A program made the translations under genes and the position numbers. A stretch of DNA of 64,000 nt from Auricularia sp. M13 (taxonomy: Eukaryota > Basidiomycota > Agaricomycetes > Auriculariales > Auriculariaceae). Positions within the stretch are counted from its first letter, which is position 1. Each line of letters begins with the position of its first letter. The stretch covers positions 1,922,001-1,986,000 of the forward strand of contig CM073203.1 of assembly GCA_037042915.1 (NCBI GenBank). The letters are read 5' to 3'. Of this stretch, positions 20,598-31,147 are shown one piece after another. The notes beneath the pieces were generated by a model that was not told where the DNA came from, made no database searches, and saw only the letters and a program-made list of their open reading frames with translations.

Positions 20598-22747
20598 ATG
20601 GACATCGACGTCGGACTCCTGCGGTCGCGGGTAGCCCTGGCGTTGTCGGCGTTTGTCGCTGTGCTGGCGGCTCACCATCTGCTCAGAAAGCGCAAACAGC
20701 GCCTCCCGCTGCCGCCCGGCCCACCGGCGCGCCCGCTGCTGGGCAATTTGTTCGACCTGCCCACAGGACCTGAGGAGTGGAAGAAGTTTGCGGAGCTGGG
20801 CAAGAAATACGGTGTGTTGCATCGTTTTGTTCTCTATGTAGTACTAACGCTCGTTGACTCGGAGGTCCTGTCATGTATCTCGGCGTCCTCGACCGCAGCA
20901 TCGTCGTTTTGAGTTCGTTCAAGGCTGCGTCGGACCTGCTTGACAAGCGGTCCGCCATCTACTCTGACCGCGCCCGGTTTCCCATGGTCGGCGAGCTGTC
21001 AGTCTTCAGTCGATCAGCAATCCTGAATCCCCTACTCGTATCATATTCTGATTGACTTCGTGCCAGGATGGGATTCGACTGGACGGTGGCGCTCCAGCGC
21101 TACGGAGACTACTGGCGTCTCCACCGCCGCGCGATCCACCAGCACTTCAACGAGAACGCGTCGAAGGAGCTCTGGCCGCAGCTCACCAAGATCAACTCCG
21201 TCTTCCTGCAGTCGCTTCTGCAGACGCCCGATCGCTTCTGGGAACACATCCGCTGGCTTGGCGGCGCGAACATTATGTCGATTACGTACGGCATGGACTC
21301 GCAGCTCAAGGACGACCCGTACATCCAGCTCGGCGAGGAGTCGCTCTCCATCGCGTCTAAGGCGTCGTCGCAAGGGGTGTACCTTGTGGACGTGTTGCCG
21401 ATATGTGCGAAGTTTGGACTTCGATAGAAGCGAGCGGCCGAATTGACCTGTATTGCGCAGTGAAATATCTCCCGGAGTGGCTCCCTGGCATGGGATTTAA
21501 GAGGCAGGCGCGCGAGTGGCGGGAGCTGCAGCTGCGCGCGCGCGACTCGCCGCACCAATTTGTTAAGGATCAGCTAGTGGGTTCGTATCTGGATTTGTGT
21601 GCCGAATACTCATCGTCGCTTCGCTTGGAAGGCCGCAGGGACTGCGCGCCATAGCATGACGTCGCATCTGCTTTCCAGCGACATCGACGGGCAGCCCATC
21701 CCCGAGGACGTCATCAGAAACAGCACGGGCATGGTTTACTTCGGTGCGTACTATTCTCTCCTCTCGCTCGCAAATTGTGGAACCAATCAATGGGATATCT
21801 CTAGCTGGCGCGGACACCGTCCGTACAAATCAATCCCATCAATCCGATGACCGACTGACTGAATCGCCAGAGCGTGGTCACGATGAACTCGTTCTTCCTG
21901 TCGATGGTCACGCACCCGGAGATCCAGCGCAAAGCCCAGGCAGAGGTGGATGCATTCCTCGAGACCCAAGGCGGGCGCCTGCCGCAGATCGACGACCGTG
22001 ACGCGATGCCGTACGTCGAGGCCGTGTTCCGCGAGTGCATGCGCAAGTATCCGCCGCTCCCGCTCGGTATGCCGTTCCCATCTTTCACGAATATTCACTC
22101 ACTCAGGCTGACTGGTCTTGGCAATGCACCATCCACAGGCGTCGTACATCGCTTGATGCAAGATGACGAGTACGAGGGGATGCTGATCCCCGCGGACTCG
22201 TTGATCATCTCGAACGCCTGGTACGCACACTGGCGCTAAAGATGGTTGGTCCGGGGCTGACTCTCACGGGTCCAGGGCCATGCTGCACGATGAGGAGGTC
22301 TATCCAGACCCACACCGCTTCCACCCCGAGCGCCACCTGGGCCTCGACGGACTGATCAACCCTGACATCCTCGACCCTCGCGCCATATCATTCGGATTCG
22401 GTCGCCGGTGCGCTACCTACCTAGCTGGACCTATGCGCAGCTCACTTACGCGGGATAAGGGTCTGCCCGGGCCGCTACTTCGCCGACGCGGAGGTGTGGC
22501 TGATGATCGCGAGCGTGCTGTACTGCTTCGACATCGCGCCGGCGCAGGATGCCGCAACTGGCGCCGAGATCGTGCCCAACGAGGTCATGTGCTCCGGCGT
22601 CGTCAGGTGCGCACCACAGTTTCACAGCCCGTTTCGCAGACTCATTACCGACGACTGGCGTCCCCTGACAGCGCATTCGAAAAGTTCCCGTGCAGGGTCA
22701 CGCCGCGCGCAAGGGAGAAGGAGGCGCTCATCGCGGCCGCTGTGTGA
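20598..22747 (+). CDS. Cytochrome P450 (copy 2)
   Basis: Eleven exons give 519 residues: 20598-20811, 20865-20997, 21067-21404, 21461-21576, 21632-21743, 21805-21818, 21871-22066, 22139-22220, 22276-22407, 22460-22606 and 22672-22747. Every intron position matches copy 1, and eight exons have identical lengths, including the 14-nt exon coding AGADT. Motifs are a membrane anchor followed by LPLPPGPPARPLLGN, ExxR in FRECMRKYPPLP, FHPERH, and heme loop FGFGRRVCPGRYFAD. The protein is clearly paralogous to copy 1 but divergent, so the duplication is not recent. Catalytic residues are intact. Substrate unknown. Confidence 0.9.
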
Positions 22748-23447
22748 ATTAAAGGGATTGTTTATTGACTTGGAGGGAGTGCCACCGGATATATTGGATT
22801 GATCTGTGCGTTCATATTAGTACTGCTCGCTCGTTTTGCTTTGCTGTGTTGGTCGCTTGTTTTGCTGTTAGTGTTGGGTAGGTATGTATCTAATGTGGAC
22901 GGAGGAATTTCACACGTTTAAATTGATCGGTGAAGAGAGAGCGCGCGGGCATCGTAACGTTGCAGGCCATTGTGATCTCGTTCGATGCGCCCACCATTAA
23001 TAGAGTATCCATACATGTGGCACGAACCTACCCTTTGGAATCAAAAATACCTCATGCCAAGGTTCCGAGTCTCTATGCATTAAGTCGGGAAAGATCACGC
23101 ATCGAGCGACGGCTCTTGGAGGGACTATACCGAACTGCGTCCGTCACCTGCGTCAGAGATAAGATACAGTAGCCCGAAATTGAGTTCGCGACGTATACTG
23201 TACGTGCCCATCTTCAGGGGCATGAGGTCTGTGTCTGGGCATTATACAGTGGCTCCGCCAGGGCAAATACACGCAGGAGCAATCTTCGTGACATTCCGCC
23301 GGGTGACCCGGGTCTGAGCTGGCTGCTCATTATGTGGTGTTCACGAACCGAACAGCATTCGGTCTAGCTTTCCAAACGATACATATGCAACGTGTTCGCT
23401 CAGGCTGCCAAACGATGCACACATCCACATAAAGACGGAGATCCATT
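22748..23447. other. Gene-free spacer
   Basis: It contains the P450 3' flank and about 600 bp without a supported gene. TTTCCAAACGATACATATGC and GCTGCCAAACGATGCACACA near 23370-23425 are similar to each other, suggesting a small decayed repeat beside the Harbinger insertion. Confidence 0.5.
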
Positions 23448-23568
23448 AGCCAGTTTGCGGAACCAAATTATTCGGTTCCGGCCGATTGCGGTGCTTCCGC
23501 CGGTTAAATCCGCCGATTGAGCTGCACCATCGATCTTCGTGTTCTATACCATCCTGCTATCTGCAAAT

Positions 23569-24805
23569 ATGGAGACTGCGATTCTAGAGGCCCAACTGCT
23601 CGAGGAGACTGATTTGCTTCATATGTTTGAAGAATGGGAGAGTAGGACTGCCCGATCTCATGCGGCTGCTGAGGGCCGTTTCCGGACTGGTGGCGCCCTT
23701 AACCTGAGTATGTTGGGGGATGACATATGTAAGACTCACTTCAGGTGCGCTATACACATGTCTGTGAGTTTGCATGGCTCATTCATATGCTAGATTCACC
23801 TGGGGGGAGATGCATCAGCTTGCTGATGCCCTCAAATTGCCGGAGACGATCGTGTGCGATAACGACGTTAAGGTGGACAGGATGACCGCTCTAGCGATGC
23901 TCCTACGGCGTCTCATCTACCCTGCTCGTCTCGTCGACATGGAACTCATGTTTGGCTGGGAGTCCACTCGCTTTTCTCGCATCTCTCGCACCACCGCATA
24001 CTTCATCTTTAAACGATGGCGACATGTTCTGAAGTTTGACAAAAAGCGACTAACAGCCTCTCGCCTGCGCGCTTTTGCGGATGCTATCCATTTGAAGGGT
24101 GCTCCACTCGATAACTGCTGGGGCTTCATCGATGGCACACTCCGCAGCATTGCTCGACCTGTGCGAAACCAGCGGATTGTGTTCAACGGCTGGAAGCGTG
24201 TGCATGCTCTCAAGTACCAGATTGTCAGCACCCCTGATGGTCTCGTTGTGCATGTCTATGGCCCAATCGAGGGGAGGCGCCATGATCTCACCGTATTTCG
24301 CCTCAGCGATCTCGAGCGCATTCTTGAGCTTCACTCTCATGGACCTGATGGAGAGAACCTGTGCATTTATGGCGACCCTGCCTATGGGCTCTCCCAGCAC
24401 ATGCAATCGCCATTCAAGGGCAATGTCACCGACGAGCAGGGCCGCTACAACACCCGCATGAGTAAAGTGCGGGAATCTGTTGAATGGGCGTTTGGACACA
24501 TCACCCAGCTCTTCGCGTTCCTTGACTTCAAGAAGAACCAGAAGGTTCTCTTGCAGCCTGTCGGGATTTACTACCTCGTTGCCATTCTGCTCGCCAACGC
24601 GCACAGCATTTTCACACCAAACAAAACAGCCGTCTACTTTGACTGCATGCCTCCTACGCTCTCGGAATATTTGAACGGCGAGCCTTTGCCCGAGGACGAC
24701 GATACTCTCATACAGGCCGCACTCGAGTCTAGCTTTGGAGAGTTTGATGTGCATCATGATATGGTCGATTTTGGAGAGGGCGATGAGATGGAATTAGATG
24801 ACTAG
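23569..24805 (+). CDS. HARBI1-like DDE transposase
   Basis: Two exons (23569-23744 and 23794-24805) give 395 residues. The intron removes 49 nt and joins CKTHFR to FTWGEMHQLADAL, the usual Harbinger start of the helix-turn-helix region. The DDE_4 core shows D172 (WGFIDGT), D253 (IYGDPAYG) and E289 (VRESVEWAFG) with normal spacing. The tail is acidic. The enzyme should excise and reinsert the element and, as in other PIF/Harbinger systems, probably needs the Myb-like partner for nuclear entry and DNA binding. Confidence 0.92.
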
Positions 24806-24815
24806 TTGTACCATA

Positions 24816-26062
24816 CTACATCTTTTTGCCGGCAAGCAGACCCATGAATAACGTACGATCACGCTCTGCGCTCTGCACAGTCTGCTCAAGCACACGAGCA
24901 AGGGCCTGGATGCTCTCGAGCGTTGCACGGCCCTGCTCCATCTGCGCTTGATGCCGCTCCTCCTCACGGGCTCGTGCTGCGGCAAGGCGCTCCTCGGTTA
25001 CCTTTCGTCGTGCCTCCAGAATGTCCGACATTGCCTCGACGGTGCTGGCTTTCCCTTTGCTGCGGCGAGCACGCTTTGAGACTGGCTCCGCACTGTCTGA
25101 ATTCTCCTTGTCGGATGGCATCGTGTGATCTTCCCGCACTCTGAGGAGACATTCAGCCGAGGTCCTTTGCGCGGTAGAAGATGCTCACCGTTTCCGCTGA
25201 GCTCCCTTCTCACGAAGCGTCGCTCCCGGCAGCTGCGAGATATCAGAAAGCTGTTCTCGCGGCACAAGGTTGGCCAGTGCAGCCTCGCGCAGCTCCTCTC
25301 CGGCCTGGCGTTCGGCCGATGCCTTTGCTGCGGTCCGACCGGACTTCGCATTCATGCGCTTCATCACGTCTCGGTCGTTCCAAAGCTGAAGGAGCTCCTC
25401 CATCACCTATCGAGGATTAGACAACATTGCTAAAGCACAAATGAACTCACCTGTTTGTGCGTAGTGACCTCTTCATTTGTTCCAGTTGCCTGCTTGGCTG
25501 CCGTCTCTGCTCTCTGCACAAATTTCAGTACCATGGCAACACCGGTCATAGAACACACACCTCTTCAAACTTGAGCAGCCGGGCAAGCCTCTGCTTTGCA
25601 GCGTTGCTGGTCAGTGCCCGACCGAACTGTGGATCGCTGGTGCAGCTGTCTATCACGCGCTCCCATGCGCGCTCGACCTCAGAGTGCGGTTGCACAAAAG
25701 GCTCGAACTCCCGGATAGCGCTGGCAAGTTTGCGATCCTGATAGCTTGTCCAACGGAAAGAAACTGCGCTTTGTTGCGGCACGTCTTGATGCTCGTGCTC
25801 GGACGGCATCTCGGAGTCGTCGTCGGAACCCAGCACTGCTTCTGAATCAGCGTCGACATCTTGTCTGACCGTGCCAGCGGCGGGACCCAGGCGCTCAGCC
25901 AGTGATAGCGTCTGGAATGATGTTAGATCAGATAAGCAGCGTGGAGGATAAACGCACCGACGGCTGGGCGGCATCCGTTGCGGGCTGCTCCACAGCGGGC
26001 TCAATTGGCGGCCCAGAGGCTTTATCGGGTGCTTTCTGAGCTTGGCGGCGTGTAACAGCCAT
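24816..26062 (-). CDS. Myb/SANT-like Harbinger accessory protein
   Basis: Five exons give about 287 residues: 26062-25958, 25911-25561, 25513-25451, 25406-25189 and 25140-24816. A trihelix/Myb-like domain starts near residue 75, with RWTSYQDRKLASAIREFEPF and later LTSNAAKQRLARLLKFEE. A basic stretch (KRARRSKGKAS) that could act as a nuclear signal and a long Arg/Glu/Ala helix with coiled-coil character at the C-terminus follow. Its place inside the TIRs, convergent with the transposase, identifies it as the second gene of the element. The DNA-binding role is inferred from the superfamily. Confidence 0.8.
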
Positions 26063-26244
26063 GGCGTGTGTTGTTGTGTATCGTTGTACGAGCAAGAGTG
26101 AGCAGAATGGAACAGGTGAAAAAAAGCGGCGGAAGCACCGCAATCGGCCGGAACCGAATAATTTGGTTCCGCAAACTGGCTATTGTATTTGTCTTTCATC
26201 TCTTTGCCACGGGGCCATTTCAGTCTACATGGTTCAATCCAATC

Positions 26245-28378
26245 TCAGGCACTGTCCGAGTTACCCGCCCCACGCACATTCGACGACGACCATTCCGATA
26301 CCGCGCGCGGCGGCCTCTCTTCCATTACCGCATCCCCACCCCTATCCTCCCCATTCCTGCCCGAAGCAATTTCGCCATGCAGCCGCAGCGGGCGTCCAGC
26401 CTGTGTCGGTGGCGCCGTCATTATTGGTCCATTGGAGTCCCGCGGCGCGCGCTGCCAGGGACTGATTTCCACGCGCTCGAAGTCCGCGCGGTAGCGCTCC
26501 ACGGTCGGTACAGCGACGTTGAGCGGCGGCAGGGCGTCCCCGGTCCCGGAAGACGCGTGTAGTGGGCGCGCGAGCCACTCAGCGCGCTCGCGGTCGTAGT
26601 CGTCCGCCGCGCAGCGTTGGGTTGGTAAGGACAGTTGTATGCCGCCGGAGCTCCGAGGGCGAGCAGAAGCAGAGTGGGATGTGCCGGGAGTGGGCGTAGC
26701 GTCCTTCTCGGACGCCTCATCATCGTCGACATTGGCGCTGCGCGAGTTCTTCGTGTTGAGCGTCTGTGGTGCTTCCGGTCCGCGCGCAGAACGCTCCTTG
26801 TTTCGCGAATGCAACTTTGCGCCGCAGCGCGAGAGGTGCTGTGTATCAGGTCAGAAAACATGCAGCCATGATACGATTTTGATCTGGCGTACATTAGTCA
26901 ATTCGGTGCTCGGTCTGAGAGGAGGATGCCTATAAAGATAAAAGCTTGACTTGTGGACGCAGAACACGAGGGAGAATGCGTACAGTTTCGACGGGTAGAT
27001 TGCAAATACCCCACCCCAGCACTCGGCCAGAAGAGGTGCTCGTTTCGTCCGTTCGAGGGACCTGTGCAAAGTCAGGTATTATTGTTCGAATAGACGTAAA
27101 ATTAACTACCTATCAACGCTTATGGCTGTGTACTTGAGCATGAAGCTTGAGATGTAGCAAGTGAGATGAGGATGTCGATTGAGATGCGAATGATTGCGCA
27201 CTGTCCGGTCAACCGCACATGAAGCTCCTGAGTACCAACATGAGAATGTACCGCGCACGAACTATCGGACATCGGCTCACCGAAAATACGAAGTACATGA
27301 CCTTCTTCGCACTGCCGCGGATGTCGGGCACGACAATGACATTCTGGTGGCGTTCACCATGAAGCTGCATCGGGAGCGCCGCCTCACGCGGGAGCGGCAC
27401 GCGCGGCTGCTTCGGCAAATCTTCAGGAGGGTACTTGTTTCCACACGTGAGGACAAAGCGCGAGTCGACAGGGCCATTGCTTGGTTGGATTGGGGACGGC
27501 GGCGGGCACATGCTGACGAAGGAGATATCGTCTCAGACCGATAGGAAGACAGCGGTTGAGCGATGAACCGAATTACTCAGCGTAGAGACCGGGGTTCTGC
27601 TCGAAGTTGGGGTTGTACGGGTAGAGTTCGGCGTAGCAGATCAGACCCGGAGTGTGCACGGTTCTGGTACAACATGCGTCAGGGTCGACGGCGCCCCAGG
27701 AACGGAACACTAGAAGCAGTAAAGGCGGCGTCCGTTCCGGCAATGAGCTCACAGGCGTATGCCTGGCACGGAAAGCACAGTAAACCGGTGAGGTGCCCAA
27801 GCAACGGCGCTCGGTGCCATTAAAACCGGCGTGCGCAGCGCCGAGACTCTGGCGCCGTGCTCGGCGCCGTGTTTGGTGGCACCATTTCCAACGAAAACCC
27901 AGCAAGATAGAAAAGGGATACAGCAGACGTACGCGACATCCAACTCGACCGTACGCTCCTGCTGGGTGCCATAATTCTTCAGCTCGAACATGCGGACCTG
28001 GACGACAGCTGGCGGGTCGAGTGGGCGAGAGTCGCGCAAACCGTATCTATGCTTCACATTTCAGCAGAATGCGCTTGGAAAGTATTTGTAAAACGTACTT
28101 GCGGCCAAGATTTGGCTTTTGCACCTCTGGAATGACCGGGCAGGAGAAAATGAGCACTTGCGTGCGCACAAAACTGGGGTTACGAGTATACCTTCAATCA
28201 TTGTCCTACAGGAGAGGTAAAGCAAGCCTGATAAGCAAAGAAATTGTACCACGAAAAGCACGGACTGTATCACTTTGCCAGCGTAAGGACCGCGGCAATA
28301 TTGGATAGGCAATCCCATCGCGTTAGCGCGCTGGCCAGGAGGGGCAACGCGATGCGCAGGATAGACGTCCGCGCTCAT
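26245..28378 (-). CDS. Velvet-family regulator
   Basis: Ten exons give 452 residues: 28378-28250, 28124-28099, 28046-27933, 27663-27577, 27512-27281, 27227-27202, 27145-27110, 27061-26984, 26929-26893 and 26838-26245. Velvet hallmarks appear in order: GPYAGKVIQSVL, GLRDSRPLDPPAVVQVRMFE, HTPGLICYAELYPYNP, the VMYFVFSELHVRLTG box (usually FSDL), LLAECWGGVFAIYPSK and STELTNHLSRCGAKL. Velvet proteins dimerise, bind DNA with an NF-kB-like fold and control development and secondary metabolism, often in response to light. A Pro/Ser-rich, poorly conserved tail of about 180 residues follows. The third intron (27932-27664) is long, and a small extra exon there cannot be excluded. A Harbinger element sits just past the stop codon. 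Confidence 0.85.
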
Positions 28379-28953
28379 GCCTGTGTTCTTGGCGGCTTCG
28401 AGGGCACAGTCAGCAAGAAGAGCGGTAAATGGGCTAACCGTGCTCCAGGATCAAAGCCAACCCGTGCGCGCCAGGAAGTCGGGGTTTGGATCGCGTCTTT
28501 TGTTTACACCATCATCGGCTGCACTCATCAGCGGATTTGGTTTATGCGGCATTGCCACAGTGACAGGAAATACATGAGATGCAACAATACAGGAGATCTT
28601 TTTTATGTAACTCCCAATGCCCAACGATTTCACTTCGCAGTTCTTCAGTGATTGAGGCCACTCGTAGTGTTTGCGCCAAGCACCAGGCGGCTGGCGCGGA
28701 CCGCTTTCACAGCTACTTACTTAGCACGGGGGTTTCTAAACCTCCCATCTCATTAGTTGGTGTAGATACCTTGGAATTTGAACGATGATAACGGTCCATT
28801 AGTCTATAAGGGAACTCTGGTAATACAGTTATAATAAGAGCACATCAAAATGTAAGAGAACGCTACTATAGCAAGTGCACAGCTGGCAGTTTAAGAAAGC
28901 AAGAAACGGGGTCTCATCAGACACTGACACCTATGCCAATCAAAAATTGTCAA
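28379..28953. other. Spacer between velvet and F-box genes
   Basis: This holds the velvet promoter region and the 3' flank of the minus-strand F-box gene. No gene or repeat was recognised. Confidence 0.5.
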
Positions 28954-30585
28954 TCAAAAATCGGGAATGGAGGCGACTGCATTCTCCAACCATTCGTCCC
29001 AGCGCACAGAACGCCCGCGGTGCTCCGACAAGAACGGCTCCAACGGCACCGTGCTTTTACGACGAACACAGCCGCTGGGAAAGTTCTGCAGGCCCGCGTT
29101 ATCGAACTCGATGAAATCCAGCGTCGGGGGCGCAACGAGACCAACGAAGCGGTCGATGGCGGCGCAGACCTCGTCATCGCAGTGTTGAAGGTTGTCGCGA
29201 ATTGCAACGACCGATACGCGCAGCACATTCAGCCCCGGCGCATGCAGCCAGTCCGGAGGCCGCTGACACCGGCTCTTGAGGCTCTCCTGCACGTAGACGA
29301 GGAGGTGCAAGAACTTCAGATGCGGCAGTACCGTCTGCGGCGCGTAGCTCAGAACCATGCCAAGCCACGACCGGGTGTCGATTACGAGCGCGCGCAGCCA
29401 GGTCAGGATGGCACCGCCGATCAGCGCGTGCGCCACGCCGTTGTGTAGAAAGGTGTTGCTGATAAGCCTCAGAGCGCCTGCATCGTCCCGTCCGCCCAGG
29501 AAGACGCTACCAGTCGTGTCAGACGCAATGATCATACGCGACGGGAGCCGATTTTCCACCCATAAAGCCTCCAGGCAATCTGCATAGGGCGCCGTGAGGG
29601 AAACGCGCTTGCACGGTCCATGTGGCAGGAACAACAGTGGACGGGAATCGCGCGGGAAATGAAGCGACCTGAGCTCCGGCACAAGGGCCGAGAGATAGCG
29701 AGCCGCGCTGACGGCAGAGCTATAATAAATGATGGTGGCGCAGGAGGTTGCGTCGAATTCGAGTTCCGTATGGTGTGGTAAGTTTACGAATAGGACCGCA
29801 AATTTAGATTCAACGTTCTCGAGAGCACCAGAGCTTAAGCGGAGCTGCCGGACAGCGTGGAGCGCGCGGGTGGCGTCTGTCGGCGGAAGCGCCTGGACTA
29901 GTTCCAGCGTATGCAGGCGCGGGGCGTGTCCTGCAAAGAGATCGCCGCGCAGTTGGTGGGATGGCGTTACGAACTCCAGGCGGCAGAACTTCAAGAGTGG
30001 TGCTTCATGGGAAAGGGCATCGTGGAGTGGTGCGAGACACAGGCCGGCGCCATATGCTGTGATGTCCAAGCTTGTCACGTGTGCCATACGCTGAGACAAG
30101 CATGTTAAGAAGGCCAAGGTTTGCTGGGTTTGCCGATCCGCGCGATGGGTAGCTACCGACGCAGACCATGCATTATATGTAATCAAGATCGAGGGAAGCG
30201 TGAACCCCAGACGAATTGGAGTATTACGTGCGCGTTGTAGGGCGATAGTAAGTCGGGGTGAGACTAGGCCGAATCCGGAGATATCAGTCCATATGCAAGG
30301 CGCATTGATTGCAACGGTTCGCCAGTGCTGACAGACTTCCGTTGCGGAGAAGCGATCTCGGATGGAGAGATAGCCAAGGATATCGGTCAATAATTCGGGC
30401 ACGAGGCTGGCGGGGTTGGAACGCGCGTTGAGTGAGAGCAGAAACGACGAAATCTCATGGGAGACCGCCTGCAGAACCTGCTCCTTCGCGTCAAGAAGCA
30501 CATCATCGGAGCTAGAATTCCGTCTTGAGCACACCGCAGCCTCGCTCGCGCGCACGTTTTCAGACGAACCACGTGGTGAGGGCAT
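28954..30585 (-). CDS. F-box/leucine-rich-type protein
   Basis: A single exon codes 543 residues from the ATG at 30585. A Ser-rich N-terminus leads into a helix (AVSHEISSFLLSLNAR) and the F-box (LVPELLTDILGYLSIRDRFS...VCQHWRTVAINAPCIWTDI, about 62-110). Leucine-rich-like repeats follow. The protein ends RWDEWLENAVASIPDF, the tail seen in the 18564 gene. It is a likely SCF substrate receptor; the substrate is unknown. The frame is intact and is of similar length to its relatives. Confidence 0.85.
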   Translation of the reverse strand: MPSPRGSSENVRASEAAVCSRRNSSSDDVLLDAKEQVLQAVSHEISSFLLSLNARSNPASLVPELLTDILGYLSIRDRFSATEVCQHWRTVAINAPCIWTDISGFGLVSPRLTIALQRARNTPIRLGFTLPSILITYNAWSASVATHRADRQTQQTLAFLTCLSQRMAHVTSLDITAYGAGLCLAPLHDALSHEAPLLKFCRLEFVTPSHQLRGDLFAGHAPRLHTLELVQALPPTDATRALHAVRQLRLSSGALENVESKFAVLFVNLPHHTELEFDATSCATIIYYSSAVSAARYLSALVPELRSLHFPRDSRPLLFLPHGPCKRVSLTAPYADCLEALWVENRLPSRMIIASDTTGSVFLGGRDDAGALRLISNTFLHNGVAHALIGGAILTWLRALVIDTRSWLGMVLSYAPQTVLPHLKFLHLLVYVQESLKSRCQRPPDWLHAPGLNVLRVSVVAIRDNLQHCDDEVCAAIDRFVGLVAPPTLDFIEFDNAGLQNFPSGCVRRKSTVPLEPFLSEHRGRSVRWDEWLENAVASIPDF

Positions 30586-31147
30586 CTGTTGGTCGAAGAT
30601 CTGCTATATTCTGCACGGCCGCCCTGAACGCAGAACGAATAGCAGCGCCAAATGGCGTGTTGGAGTCCGAAGGCGCCTCGGACATGCGGTGGACAAGGGC
30701 GACGGGACGGCGACGGCGATGCGAGAGCCAAAGAGCAACTTCGCATCCAAACTCCGCAATGCAATGGGAACCTTTAGAGTTGACTGACGTAAACATTTCC
30801 TGACGCCCATGTGTGACTTCAAGTTGTCTGCAACATTTTTGTTTATCTCAATTCCAAAGAGTGAATGATTCGAAGGGAGCCAGTATGCCCGCATGGCCGT
30901 TTTACCTTGCGAACCAGCAAATTTTCTCAATGCAGAGGACTCTGGGCGAATAACGACTTGCTCTCCACGGCTTGAGTATTATGAGTATAGCACAGACACT
31001 GGTGTGGCCCAATACCCTACAAAAATGTCTGGACTGACAGTGTTGAAGACTATGTACATATTCCCGCCTATCATGTTCAATGTTGCAGCACTGATCCATA
31101 TTTCGACTGTCATCAGCTAAGGGAAGTATACATTCAAATTCATGCGT
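30586..31147. other. Spacer between two F-box genes
   Basis: It contains the promoter region of the 30585 F-box gene and the 3' flank of the interrupted one. No other feature was seen. Confidence 0.5.

Larger units (their letters stand above)
23448..26181. mobile_element. Complete PIF/Harbinger transposon
   Basis: Perfect 55-bp terminal inverted repeats (AGCCAGTTTGCGGAACC...) lie at 23448-23502 and 26127-26181. The 3-bp direct repeat ATT flanks them (23445-23447 and 26182-26184). The 2734-bp element has the two-gene layout of this superfamily: a DDE transposase on the plus strand and a Myb/SANT-like accessory gene on the minus strand, ending tail to tail with 10 bp between stop codons. Identical long ends and two open genes indicate a young, probably active copy. 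Its right end lies only 63 bp beyond the stop codon of the velvet gene. Confidence 0.92.

Noticed and set aside
16134-22747. Secondary-metabolite gene cluster around the P450s
   Set aside because: No terpene cyclase, polyketide synthase, peptide synthetase, transporter or pathway regulator is present nearby.
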